Shown here: one piece after another, positions 1 through 6,993 of the stretch | Layout: each line of letters opens with the position of its first letter | Position numbering within the stretch: position 1 is the first letter of the stretch | Notes under the pieces: model-generated | The model's database searches: none | Seen by the model: only the letters and a program-made list of their open reading frames with translations | Told to the model about the DNA's origin: nothing | Position numbers and translations under genes: made by a program | DNA from: Deltaproteobacteria bacterium | Lineage (GTDB): Bacteria > Desulfobacterota > Desulfobacteria > Desulfobacterales > JAFDFH01 | Length of the DNA stretch: 10,141 nucleotides | NCBI GenBank assembly: GCA_019309945.1 | Contig: JAFDFH010000052.1 | Coordinates: 1-10,141 of the forward strand | Reading direction: 5' to 3'

Positions 1-450
1 TGCGTACCCCCCTCCGACAAAAATCAAGCCCACTACCGTAGTCCCCATGAAGCGCTGAAGATTGTCTTTCTGGTTACGTTCGAATAGTAGTTCATTCGCC
101 TTGTTAACAGCTTCACCCACGAGGGACAAGAAACATACAATTTCAGATGGGATCCCACTTCCTTCAGTAACTTCCTGAAGCTCAGCCTTCACAACCTCCG
201 GGTGGAAATATTCCCGTATTACTTTAAGGGTTGTCTGGCTCGCCTCAGCGCCGTGTTCATGTCCGCCCATTCCGTCAGCAAGCAACATAAAATTACCGGC
301 CTCATCGAGAAATATTGCGTCTTGATTCTCGGATCTTATGCGTCCGGTGTCTGTGATACCACTTGAAACAATATGAGCAGCCTTCACTTCCAAGTGTACA
401 CATCCGTTTATTTTCATTTCATTCATTACCAATTGCTGACCATAATTCAT
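1..450 (-). CDS. PP2C-family Ser/Thr protein phosphatase, 3' part beyond left edge
   Basis: Reading the minus strand from 450 gives an open frame of 150 codons with no stop before the edge, so the C-terminal part is outside the window. The translation carries the N-terminal PP2C signatures in order: G-R-I-R-S-E-N-Q-D-A (the usual R..NeDa motif, near residues 36-45), LLADGMGGH (near 56-64, with the metal-binding Asp in ADG), and MGTTVV near the window edge. This family uses two divalent metal ions to dephosphorylate phospho-Ser/Thr in the cytoplasm, usually opposing a Hanks-type kinase. The start is uncertain. ATG at 450 has no clear Shine-Dalgarno and lies only about 7 nt below the likely transcription start. 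ATGs at 426 and 417 are alternatives, and 417 would begin MKING. It is transcribed divergently from the cluster at 999-6367, which contains a second PP2C, so its partner kinase may lie to the left. The family call is firm; the substrate is unknown. Confidence 0.9.
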   Translation of the reverse strand, partial: MNYGQQLVMNEMKINGCVHLEVKAAHIVSSGITDTGRIRSENQDAIFLDEAGNFMLLADGMGGHEHGAEASQTTLKVIREYFHPEVVKAELQEVTEGSGIPSEIVCFLSLVGEAVNKANELLFERNQKDNLQRFMGTTVVGLIFVGGGYA

Positions 451-463
451 TAATTTTTTTTGC

Positions 464-491
464 TATATACAAAATCATTTGTCATTGTCAA
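464..491 (-). promoter_or_regulatory. sigma70-like promoter for the left PP2C gene
   Basis: On the minus strand a perfect TTGACA -35 (491-486) is followed after 16 nt by TATATA (469-464). Both boxes and the spacing fit a housekeeping promoter. Transcription would start near 457, leaving only a few bases before the ATG at 450. This implies either a very short leader or use of a downstream ATG (426 or 417). Confidence 0.6.
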
Positions 492-876
492 CTGATTTCC
501 GGGAGAATTCCAGTCATCAATTTATCAAAACATCCTATGTAGTGTCTGAACAAAAACTCTTTCTATGAATTTTGAAAAGCAAAACAAAAAATCCGCTATC
601 CAGATTGTTTTAGCGAAATTCCAGGTTATGTTTTTGGTTTAGACTTGTAAACTCAGAAGTTTCTTTTTTAATAGTTCGCTTCAAGAATCTAAACAAAATA
701 TAAATCCTAATGTTAACATGCTCAAAATATTCGAATACCAAGGTTTTTGTTTTTAGCATCGGGGATTTTGACATTTGAATTTGTTTCGAGTTTGACCCGA
801 TATTATAAGATCGGGCGATATTCTGATTTAGCCTGAATGGTACTTTTCGTTAATGCCTTTGATACCGCAATGTTAC

Positions 877-905
877 TTGACAGTTAAGATATAAAATTAT
901 ATGTA
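877..905 (+). promoter_or_regulatory. candidate promoter for the caspase-like/PP2C/kinase cluster
   Basis: A perfect TTGACA -35 at 877-882 is followed by weaker -10 candidates: TATATG at 898-903 (15-nt spacer) or TATGTA at 900-905 (17-nt spacer). The resulting leader to the ATG at 999 would be about 85-90 nt. The -35 is convincing, but the -10 is poor, so an activator may be needed or the call may be wrong. Confidence 0.4.
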
Positions 906-998
906 TGCCATTGTAAAGTACACGTATTATGGGTGTTTTATTACACTATCTTCAGCATCAGCAGTGCAGGGTAATCCTTGTGGAATGAATAAGAAAAT

Positions 999-3689
999 AT
1001 GAACTTTGCCAACTCCATGAAAATACCAATTCTTGTTCTTTATTTTCTCTTTTGGTCAAGCATGGCCGCTAAAGGGTTGCCTGCGCCTACAGGAGAAAGA
1101 GATTTCACAGGTGAAAATCATGCGCTCATTATCGGGATAGGCAATTATGATCACTGGCCGAAACTTAAAAGTCCCACAAAGGATGCCAAAGAACTATCAA
1201 GAATTCTTCTAGAAAAATATAATTTTAAAAAGTCCAATGTCTCCCTTCTCACTGATAAAACGATAGAAAAGCCAACCCTTGTTAACATCCTCACCTATTT
1301 AGATCGATATTTAAAAAATCTGACTGAAAAAGATAATCTCTTGGTATTTTTTTCTGGACACAGCTTAGAAGATGAGGATGGAGAGACGTATTGGATCCCA
1401 AAAGACGGCCAAAAAAAATCTAAAATGACGTGGCTGGGGCATACCGCTCTCTGCAACGACGTGTTTGCATCCCCGCATTTTAAGGTAAAGAGTCTGTGCA
1501 TCATGACGGACTCACCTTTTTCAAACAAACTAATAAGGCCAAAACCGATATCACTCACGCCCTTTGACCTGCGATACACGGAAAAGATAAAAGAGAAGGC
1601 GGAAAATAAATCCCGTGAAGTACTATCGTTCGGTGACCAGCACTGGCCAGGTACTAAGAATACAGAGGGATTGGGTCTTTTCACGTATTATATCCGCAAA
1701 GCATTAACCGAAAACGAACTTGAAGTCATTGATCTTGAAAACCTGATTTTTGATGAAAATATTATATTCCCAATCACCAAGATCGCAGGCACCAAATTGG
1801 TACATGGCAGGATTCGCACTCCCATGGATAGGGGAGGACAGTTTGTTATAACAATAGTCATACCGTCTCATATTGTTAACATCATCAGTGCGTCTGTAAA
1901 CCCTGAAAAGGCTTATCCGGGAGACAATTTTACGGTCACTGCCAAGACTAATGAACCGGCCTACGAGGTTTATATCAAGATTGAAAATAGGCGGTATCCA
2001 ATGGAGGGAAAAGATACGGAATGGGAGTACACCAAGAAAATCGAAAAATTAGGGAAAATGCAATTCTATGTTACCGCAATCAACGAAAAAGGCGTGGAAG
2101 GAAAAGGACAGGGGGGCCGGATTATCACGATAAAGCCGCAAGTGAAACCGACAAATGTTCAAGAGGTGCGGGTTGAACCTAAAACAGGCTTGGGAGGTGA
2201 TTTTTTTCGTTTCACAGCAACCACCGATACCCCTGCCCGGGAAGTCCACGTCCGTATGAACGGAAAAATATTTAAAATGAATGGCTCCGACACCCAATGG
2301 TCAATAAAAAAAAGGATAGACGATATCGGAACTATAGATTTCTCTGTAGTTGCCACAAACAATGATGGGGTAGAAGGGAGTCCCAAGACTGGAAATATTG
2401 AGGTCGAAGCGGGTGTAGCCAACGTGGTTGAATTAAGGGCGACTCCCCAGACAGGTTATGCCGGAGAAGAATTCACTATTACCGTTAAGACAGACCGCCC
2501 CGCAGAGGCTGTCAACATTCAGATGGACGGCAAAATATTCCCCATGGACGGTTCTGGCAGAGCATGGACGCTCAAAAAGAATATACCTGAAATTGGCAAA
2601 AAGGAATTTATAGCTATCGCCATAAACAGTAAAGGCACTGAAGGGGCGTCAAAGAGAGAGGAGTTGTTAACCCAAAAAAGTCCCTCACCCATTTCAAATG
2701 TTGCTTTGGTTGATGTAAAAGTAGTGAGCCCCGGCAAAGGATATGCGGGCGACACCTATGAGATCAATGTAAAGACAACCACACCGGCCGACGCCGTATA
2801 TCTCGATATTGAGGGCAAACAATACGATATGAAAGGATCCGGCTCTGTTTGGAACTACCTATCTAAAATAGACAAGGTCGGCAGCAACAAATATCGTGTG
2901 AGCGCAAAAAATAAGGACGGTGTCCTGGGGAAGACAAAAGAAGGTGAAATTAAAACCATCAGAAAACCTGCCCTACCGGTGAATGTGTTAACGGTATCCG
3001 TAAGCCCCAAAAAAGGACCCACGGATAAAAATTTTACCTTTAAAGCCAAGACCGACAGGATTGCCAGATCAGTAACGCTTATTTTAGGAAAGAAACCGTA
3101 TGATATGACAGGTTCAGGAACCGACTGGTCTTTAAGCAAAAAAATTGATGACACCGGAACCATAGATTTTAGTGTAGTTGCAAAAAATAAAAACGGAAAT
3201 AAAGGTAGTAATAGAACCTCCACTGTCACCGTCCTTAGAGACCGGTTTAAAAAGAATGCGGATGGAACCGTTACAGATCTAATCACCGGGAAAGTTAAAA
3301 ATCGATTTGCAGACAATGGAGACGGAACCATCACAGATCTTGTTACAAACCTGATGTGGTTAAAATCACCAAAACAGATCGCCCTCTCATGGGGTAACGC
3401 CGTTGAATATTGTCGTAAACTTGATTATAAGAGTCTTTCAGGGTGGCGCCTTCCTACAATCGGGGAATGGAGAAAAATGACAGATCCAGAACAAAAAAAC
3501 CCTTCTCTACCACCCGAGAACCCATTCACAAATGTTGTGACGCATGTAGGGTACTGGTCGAAGACGAAACACAAATTCGGTCCGAAGTATGTTTACCAGA
3601 TGAGCATGTGGACCGGCAAAGCAACGCATCTGAACAAGCAAGAAAATGCCATTGTATGGCCGGTTCGCTATGCTGAAACACCGGAATAG
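999..3689 (+). CDS. Exported caspase-like (C14 fold) protein with Ig-like repeats and C-terminal DUF1566 domain
   Basis: The protein has 896 residues. A signal peptide or N-terminal anchor lies at residues 7-24 (KIPILVLYFLFW then SSMAA), so the protein should leave the cytoplasm. Residues 40-290 follow a bacterial caspase (peptidase C14) fold: HALIIGIGNY, an aligned 'DAKELSRIL' helix, and LLVFFSGHS with His121 in the catalytic-His position. Further on come SREVLSFGD and a closing GGQFVI strand. The catalytic motif, usually D-S/A-C-F/Y-S-G, reads D-S-P-F-S-N (171-176), so the nucleophilic Cys is Pro173 and proteolysis is unlikely. Five Ig-like repeats follow (about 293-747). Residues 768-893 form a DUF1566 (Lcl C-terminal) domain: RFADNGDGTITD, NLMWLK, GWRLPTIGEW and WPVR. 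The start at 999 has only a weak GGAATGA upstream. ATG at 1017 (residue 7) would give a tighter signal peptide and cannot be excluded. The gene heads the cluster, 74 bp before the PP2C gene. A role as a binding or scaffold protein in the envelope is inferred. Confidence 0.85.
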   Translation: MNFANSMKIPILVLYFLFWSSMAAKGLPAPTGERDFTGENHALIIGIGNYDHWPKLKSPTKDAKELSRILLEKYNFKKSNVSLLTDKTIEKPTLVNILTYLDRYLKNLTEKDNLLVFFSGHSLEDEDGETYWIPKDGQKKSKMTWLGHTALCNDVFASPHFKVKSLCIMTDSPFSNKLIRPKPISLTPFDLRYTEKIKEKAENKSREVLSFGDQHWPGTKNTEGLGLFTYYIRKALTENELEVIDLENLIFDENIIFPITKIAGTKLVHGRIRTPMDRGGQFVITIVIPSHIVNIISASVNPEKAYPGDNFTVTAKTNEPAYEVYIKIENRRYPMEGKDTEWEYTKKIEKLGKMQFYVTAINEKGVEGKGQGGRIITIKPQVKPTNVQEVRVEPKTGLGGDFFRFTATTDTPAREVHVRMNGKIFKMNGSDTQWSIKKRIDDIGTIDFSVVATNNDGVEGSPKTGNIEVEAGVANVVELRATPQTGYAGEEFTITVKTDRPAEAVNIQMDGKIFPMDGSGRAWTLKKNIPEIGKKEFIAIAINSKGTEGASKREELLTQKSPSPISNVALVDVKVVSPGKGYAGDTYEINVKTTTPADAVYLDIEGKQYDMKGSGSVWNYLSKIDKVGSNKYRVSAKNKDGVLGKTKEGEIKTIRKPALPVNVLTVSVSPKKGPTDKNFTFKAKTDRIARSVTLILGKKPYDMTGSGTDWSLSKKIDDTGTIDFSVVAKNKNGNKGSNRTSTVTVLRDRFKKNADGTVTDLITGKVKNRFADNGDGTITDLVTNLMWLKSPKQIALSWGNAVEYCRKLDYKSLSGWRLPTIGEWRKMTDPEQKNPSLPPENPFTNVVTHVGYWSKTKHKFGPKYVYQMSMWTGKATHLNKQENAIVWPVRYAETPE
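1875..3238 (+). repeat. Five tandem Ig-like protein repeats (about 90 residues each)
   Basis: Units begin near residues 293, 387, 476, 568 and 661 of the caspase-like protein. Each follows the same plan: V-x-P-x-x-G-x-x-G-D/E, then F-x-x-x-x-K-T, then P-A-x-x-V, then Y/F-x-M-x-G-S-G-x-x-W, a K-I-x-x-x-G step, and F-x-V-x-A-x-N-x-x-G-x-x-G. This is the pattern of a beta-sandwich domain. I cannot name a specific family for it. Repeats 2 and 5 share the nearly identical segment IDD(I/T)GTIDFSVVA, more alike than their neighbours, which suggests duplication or gene conversion. Confidence 0.75.
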
Positions 3690-3763
3690 AAATATAGCGT
3701 CTATAACGTATCGCAGAGACCGCCAAAGACAAAGCATGTCCGAAAAAATTAAAGGATATAAAA

Positions 3764-4549
3764 ATGACCATGGTCACCATCGGATCGGCTTCTCATCCCG
3801 GAAAGCGAAAAAAAGAAAATGAAGACTATCATGCCTATTTTCCACCTGAAGAAGGCCGCATAAATAAAAAAGGAATTCTGATTGCGTTAGCAGACGGTAT
3901 GGGGGGAAGATCAGGAGGAGCCATAGCTTCCAAGATTGCGGTTGAAGCTCTCATGGAAGAGTATTATAAAGATTACTTCACCAGCATTCCAGAATCGCTG
4001 GAAAAGGCGTTTTTAAGGGCCAACGAAGAAGTGATCGTCAGGGGACAAAAAAATATAAATTTGGAAGGAATGGCCACAACCCTTACTGCAGTGGTCCTAA
4101 AAAACGGTAAAATGTTTTATGCCCATGTGGGCGATAGCAGGGGCTACACTATTTATGGAAAAAATATTACACATTTTACTGAAGATCATTCCTATGTCGC
4201 AAGCCTGGTCAAAGCCGGAGTGATTACCGAAGAAGAAGCCTTGACACATCCACAGGCAAACATAATTACAAGAGCTATTGGTGTTCATTCAGACCTAACC
4301 ATCGATGTCTCTCGGAGATATCAACGACTAAAGAAGAATCAATATATCATGCTCTGCTGCGACGGTCTTTATAAAGAAGTTTCAGACAAAGAAATATTAA
4401 ATACCATCTGTAAATACCAGGAACCCGATGTTGCATGTAAAAAGCTGGTGGAAAAAGCCAACCAATACGGCGGATCCGATAACATCACGGTTCTGGTTGC
4501 AAAGATAAATAAATTGAATTTTATATCTAGCATTTTAAGCAGATTTTAG
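3764..4549 (+). CDS. PP2C-family Ser/Thr protein phosphatase (complete)
   Basis: The protein has 261 residues, the normal size for a bacterial single-domain PP2C (Stp/PrpC-like), with no signal peptide or membrane helix, so it is cytosolic. All landmark motifs are present: K-R-K-K-E-N-E-D (14-21, with Glu20/Asp21), LADGMGG (42-48, Asp44), GMATTLTAVVL (102-112), and HVGDSRGY (121-128, Asp124). They continue with the T-E-D-H-S helix and flap (139-171, including HPQANIITRAIG), CCDGLYKEV (198-206, Asp200) and GGSDNITVLV (236-245, Asp239). The metal ligands are intact, so it should hydrolyse phospho-Ser/Thr. The start is set by AAAGGA at 3751-3756, 7 nt before ATG. The stop is 21 bp before the kinase ATG and the two are very likely co-translated, so the kinase and its membrane neighbours are the natural substrates. 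That pairing is inferred from context and from known STPK/PP2C pairs. Confidence 0.95.
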   Translation: MTMVTIGSASHPGKRKKENEDYHAYFPPEEGRINKKGILIALADGMGGRSGGAIASKIAVEALMEEYYKDYFTSIPESLEKAFLRANEEVIVRGQKNINLEGMATTLTAVVLKNGKMFYAHVGDSRGYTIYGKNITHFTEDHSYVASLVKAGVITEEEALTHPQANIITRAIGVHSDLTIDVSRRYQRLKKNQYIMLCCDGLYKEVSDKEILNTICKYQEPDVACKKLVEKANQYGGSDNITVLVAKINKLNFISSILSRF

Positions 4550-4557
4550 CCTTTGCT

Positions 4558-4566
4558 GAGGTGATC
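4558..4566 (+). promoter_or_regulatory. Very strong Shine-Dalgarno for the kinase gene
   Basis: GAGGTGATC matches nine consecutive bases of the complement of the 16S rRNA 3' end, and ends 4 nt before the ATG at 4571. It sits in the 21-bp gap after the phosphatase stop, which fixes the kinase start and predicts efficient or coupled translation of the kinase. Confidence 0.75.
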
Positions 4567-4570
4567 GAAA

Positions 4571-6367
4571 ATGATTGGCGAAAAACTGGGAGATTATGAA
4601 ATTATAAAAACTCTGGGGACGGGTGGTTTTGGTAGCGTCTGGAAAGCAAAATCCCAGGATGATAAATATGTTGCCATAAAGATTCTGAATCCACAGGTCC
4701 TGGAAAATCAAAAAGTGGTTAAAAAATTTTTTCATGAAGCTATGATTCTGGCCAAACTGGATCATCCGAATATTTGTAAGCTTTTAGATTTTTTCCCGGA
4801 TGGAGATAATTATTGCATGGTTATGGAGTTCATTGAAGGTGTTGAACTTAAAAAAATTTTACAGCAACGTAAAGAAGAATTGCCTTTTGAGATCGCATTT
4901 AAAATTGCCAAACAGTCTCTTGATGCGTTCCAATATGCTTACGAAAATGGGATATTACACAGAGATATTAAACCTGCCAATATTATGATTGACAATAACG
5001 GCAACAGCAAAATCATGGATTTTGGAATCGCCAAACTGGGAACTGTCGCATCTCATGATACGGCCACAAGTATGCTTTCCGTTCATTATGTTCCGCCTGA
5101 AAGATTCGATCCGAGCAAAGAGGTCGACATAAGATCGGATATTTATTCCCTTGGCCTCGTATTCTATGAATTGTTCGCCGGAAAAAGGGCCTTTGATGCC
5201 ACCGAAACGTCTCAGGTTATGTTTTGCCACCTCAACGAAATCCCCGAGCCGCCTTCGACCTTTGCAAAGAATCTCCCGCCTACCATAAGCGATTCCATTT
5301 TGAAGACCCTTGAAAAGGACCCTGAAGATAGGTTTGGTGATTTCCGAGAATTTGATGCAGCAATGGACCCGGGTAAAGCAGCCGTAGATGATTCGACCCT
5401 CCTCACTGACGAAGATATGACAATAATATTGGATCATGCTGCCGCTACCGATATCATAGAACCTGAATCTGAAATACAAATTGATATAAAAAAGAAAAAA
5501 CCGATGGTTTTAATTCTTTCGATTGTGGCCTCTCTTGTTATCGCAGGAATAATCGCTGGCTATGTTATTGTAAAGGTTCTCCCGCCGGAACCTAATGGAG
5601 AACCCCCGGTAATCATACATCCACAAGATGGCAGTGTCATGATACTTATCCCGGAAGGTGAATTCACGATGGGTTCGAATAAATATTCTACTGAAAAACC
5701 AATTCAAAATATTTTTATAGATAAATACTACATTGACAAATTTTTAGTAACAAATGTCCTATTTAAAAAATTCGTTGAAGCAACACAATATATATCGGAC
5801 GCTGAAAAAGAAGGTACCGGCATGGTCAGAATCGGCAAACGGTGGAAGAAAGTAGAAGGGGCTAGCTGGAGATTACCTGATGGACTAACGCCTATTGAGG
5901 GCAGGGATGACCATCCTGTGAGCCAAGTATCCCATAATGATGCATTGGCTTACTGTCAGTGGGCCGCTAAAAATTTGCCGACAGAGGCCCAATGGGAAAA
6001 GGCGACCCGGGGGCCTAATGGAAATGAATACCCATGGGGAAATGAAGAACCCAATTCTACCATGGCCAACTTTGACAACCTCATCGGCACCACCACACCT
6101 GTGGGAAAATACGATAAAGGAAAGAGTTTTTATGGTATCTACGATATGGCCGGAAATGTCTATCAATGGTGTCGAGACTGGTTCGCAAAGGGGGCTAAAA
6201 ATCCCAAGAACCCAACCGGACCGGAGAGTGGAAATGAACGCGTCGTTAAAGGCGGTTCCTTTATCGAAGGAATAGAGAGTTTACGATCCTCAAACCGGGA
6301 TAGGTACCCACCGGCGTACAGCAGTTATTTGTTTGGCTTTCGCTGTGCGTGTGAAGAAATTAAGTAA
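4571..6367 (+). CDS. Transmembrane Hanks-type Ser/Thr kinase with extracytoplasmic FGE-sulfatase-like domain
   Basis: The protein has 598 residues. Residues 9-270 are a complete protein kinase: glycine loop GTGGFGSV (16-23), Lys37 in VAIK, Glu56 of helix C, HRDIKPAN (130-137, Asp132 and Asn137), DFG (150-152), and PPE (175-177) in place of APE. All catalytic residues are present. A linker (about 271-306) contains a Ser/Thr-rich acidic stretch, STLLTDEDMT, that could be autophosphorylated. KKKK (307-310) precedes one hydrophobic helix (312-334), giving an N-in topology. Residues 357-596 form an FGE-sulfatase domain: IPEGEFTMGS, HPVSQVSHNDALAYCQW, LPTEAQWEKATRG, YPWGNE, YDMAGNVYQWCRDW, VVKGGSF and GFRCA. 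After GGSF (561-564), true formylglycine-generating enzymes have two copper-binding cysteines. Here the segment reads I-E-G-I-E-S-L-R, so it is probably a non-catalytic, C-type-lectin-fold sensor. Similar kinase-FGE fusions (e.g. Pkn1 of Chlamydia) are known. The gene directly follows its likely opposing phosphatase. Confidence 0.94.
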   Translation: MIGEKLGDYEIIKTLGTGGFGSVWKAKSQDDKYVAIKILNPQVLENQKVVKKFFHEAMILAKLDHPNICKLLDFFPDGDNYCMVMEFIEGVELKKILQQRKEELPFEIAFKIAKQSLDAFQYAYENGILHRDIKPANIMIDNNGNSKIMDFGIAKLGTVASHDTATSMLSVHYVPPERFDPSKEVDIRSDIYSLGLVFYELFAGKRAFDATETSQVMFCHLNEIPEPPSTFAKNLPPTISDSILKTLEKDPEDRFGDFREFDAAMDPGKAAVDDSTLLTDEDMTIILDHAAATDIIEPESEIQIDIKKKKPMVLILSIVASLVIAGIIAGYVIVKVLPPEPNGEPPVIIHPQDGSVMILIPEGEFTMGSNKYSTEKPIQNIFIDKYYIDKFLVTNVLFKKFVEATQYISDAEKEGTGMVRIGKRWKKVEGASWRLPDGLTPIEGRDDHPVSQVSHNDALAYCQWAAKNLPTEAQWEKATRGPNGNEYPWGNEEPNSTMANFDNLIGTTTPVGKYDKGKSFYGIYDMAGNVYQWCRDWFAKGAKNPKNPTGPESGNERVVKGGSFIEGIESLRSSNRDRYPPAYSSYLFGFRCACEEIK

Positions 6368-6379
6368 GTGTTTGCCACA

Positions 6380-6895
6380 TTATTTTTTCTGATTCAATGC
6401 CTTTAAAACATCATCCGTTATATCCACAGATGGATCCAGATACCCGATGGCATTGGGATCTTTCAAAATGATCGCGAATTTTTTCTTTTTTGCCACTTTC
6501 TTTAATACACCATCTGCTTTTTTCAAAATAATTGAGACGATTTCCCGGTCCTCTTTTAGAATATCCTCTTTCGCATCGTTGACAAGTCTCTGATAATCTT
6601 CATATGCCCTTTTGAGGACTGCGCGTTTATCCCGTTTTTCACGGGAGTCCATTTGGTCTCCCTTTTTATTAATATTATCTCTCAACATATTGATTTCTTT
6701 AAGTTTTAATGCAAGAACCTCCTCCTTTTCTTCCCTTAATTTTTGTATCTCTTCCCTGGCAACCTTACCCATCCTGGATTCGTTGATCAATCGTTGCAAA
6801 TTGACGTATCCGACCTTGTCCACCGCATATGAAGGTGTGCACCAGACCAATCCCATTAAAATACATACCATCACCAACAATCTTTTTTCTATCAT
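6380..6895 (-). CDS. OmpH/Skp-family periplasmic chaperone
   Basis: The protein has 171 residues, close to the roughly 160 of Skp. The N-terminus is a classical signal peptide: basic residues, the hydrophobic core LLVMVCILMGLVW, and a likely cut at S-Y-A|V-D (after residue 24). Cys19 is preceded by Trp, so it is not a lipobox. The mature protein begins KVGYVNLQRLINES, the hallmark OmpH strand. A long charged coiled-coil hairpin follows (about 45-130, rich in Lys/Glu). It ends in FAIILKDPNAIGYLDPSVDITDDVLKALN, matching the C-terminal beta strand and helix of the family. Skp-like proteins form trimeric clamps that carry unfolded outer-membrane or secreted proteins across the periplasm. It lies 113 bp downstream of, and in the same direction as, the giant repeat protein, with no obvious terminator between, so that protein is a plausible client (inference). 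Its 3' end converges on the kinase gene with a 12-bp gap. Confidence 0.92.
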   Translation of the reverse strand: MIEKRLLVMVCILMGLVWCTPSYAVDKVGYVNLQRLINESRMGKVAREEIQKLREEKEEVLALKLKEINMLRDNINKKGDQMDSREKRDKRAVLKRAYEDYQRLVNDAKEDILKEDREIVSIILKKADGVLKKVAKKKKFAIILKDPNAIGYLDPSVDITDDVLKALNQKK

Positions 6896-6900
6896 TTGTT

Positions 6901-6914
6901 CTCCAATCTCCTTT
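6901..6914 (-). promoter_or_regulatory. Double Shine-Dalgarno before the OmpH-like gene
   Basis: Read on the minus strand, AAAGGAGA (6914-6907) is followed by GGAG (6904-6901), which sits 5 nt before the ATG. The second site has the usual spacing, and both support the start at 6895. Confidence 0.6.
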
Positions 6915-6993
6915 AATATTCATTACTCAATTGATACGGAATTTTCACGGACAAACACCAATAAGGTTACCTCTCTGATTCTCTTCTTATTTT

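Larger units (their letters stand above)
451..998. other. AT-rich divergent intergenic region, no gene found
   Basis: This 548-bp spacer separates the minus-strand PP2C from the plus-strand cluster. The longest plus-strand open frame I followed by eye begins at the ATG at 565 and is only 25 codons, with no ribosome binding site, so I do not call it a gene. It contains the two promoter candidates listed separately. It also has a 6-bp inverted repeat, CCCGAT (796-801) and ATCGGG (810-815), with an 8-nt loop and no T tract. The stretch around 725-795 is rich in TTCGAAT and TTTGAATTTG words that resemble dispersed intergenic repeats I recall from other environmental bacteria. A second copy inside the window was not found. 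Base composition is visibly more AT-rich than in the flanking genes. Confidence 0.6.

Noticed and set aside
565..642. 25-codon open frame beginning MNFEKQNKK in the spacer
   Set aside because: It has no ribosome binding site, is AT-biased, and is as short as expected by chance.
2855..3334. 159-codon minus-strand frame in the Ig-like repeat region
   Set aside because: It is a shadow of the plus-strand repeats; the Phe/Leu/Ser-rich translation lacks any recognisable feature.
3693..3705. TATAG-CGT-CTATA palindrome after the caspase-like gene as a terminator
   Set aside because: A 5-bp AT-rich stem with a 3-nt loop and no following T tract is too weak. The PP2C gene follows shortly.
4955..5479. 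174-codon minus-strand frame inside the kinase gene
   Set aside because: It is antisense to the kinase catalytic core, whose motifs are intact. No ribosome site or domain is seen.
3300..6367. Diversity-generating retroelement acting on the DUF1566 or FGE-like domain
   Set aside because: No reverse transcriptase, accessory gene or template/variable repeat pair was seen in the window. Fold membership alone is not evidence.
6365..6382. Bidirectional terminator between the convergent kinase and OmpH-like genes
   Set aside because: The 12-bp gap has a T run but no inverted repeat, so I cannot support a hairpin terminator.
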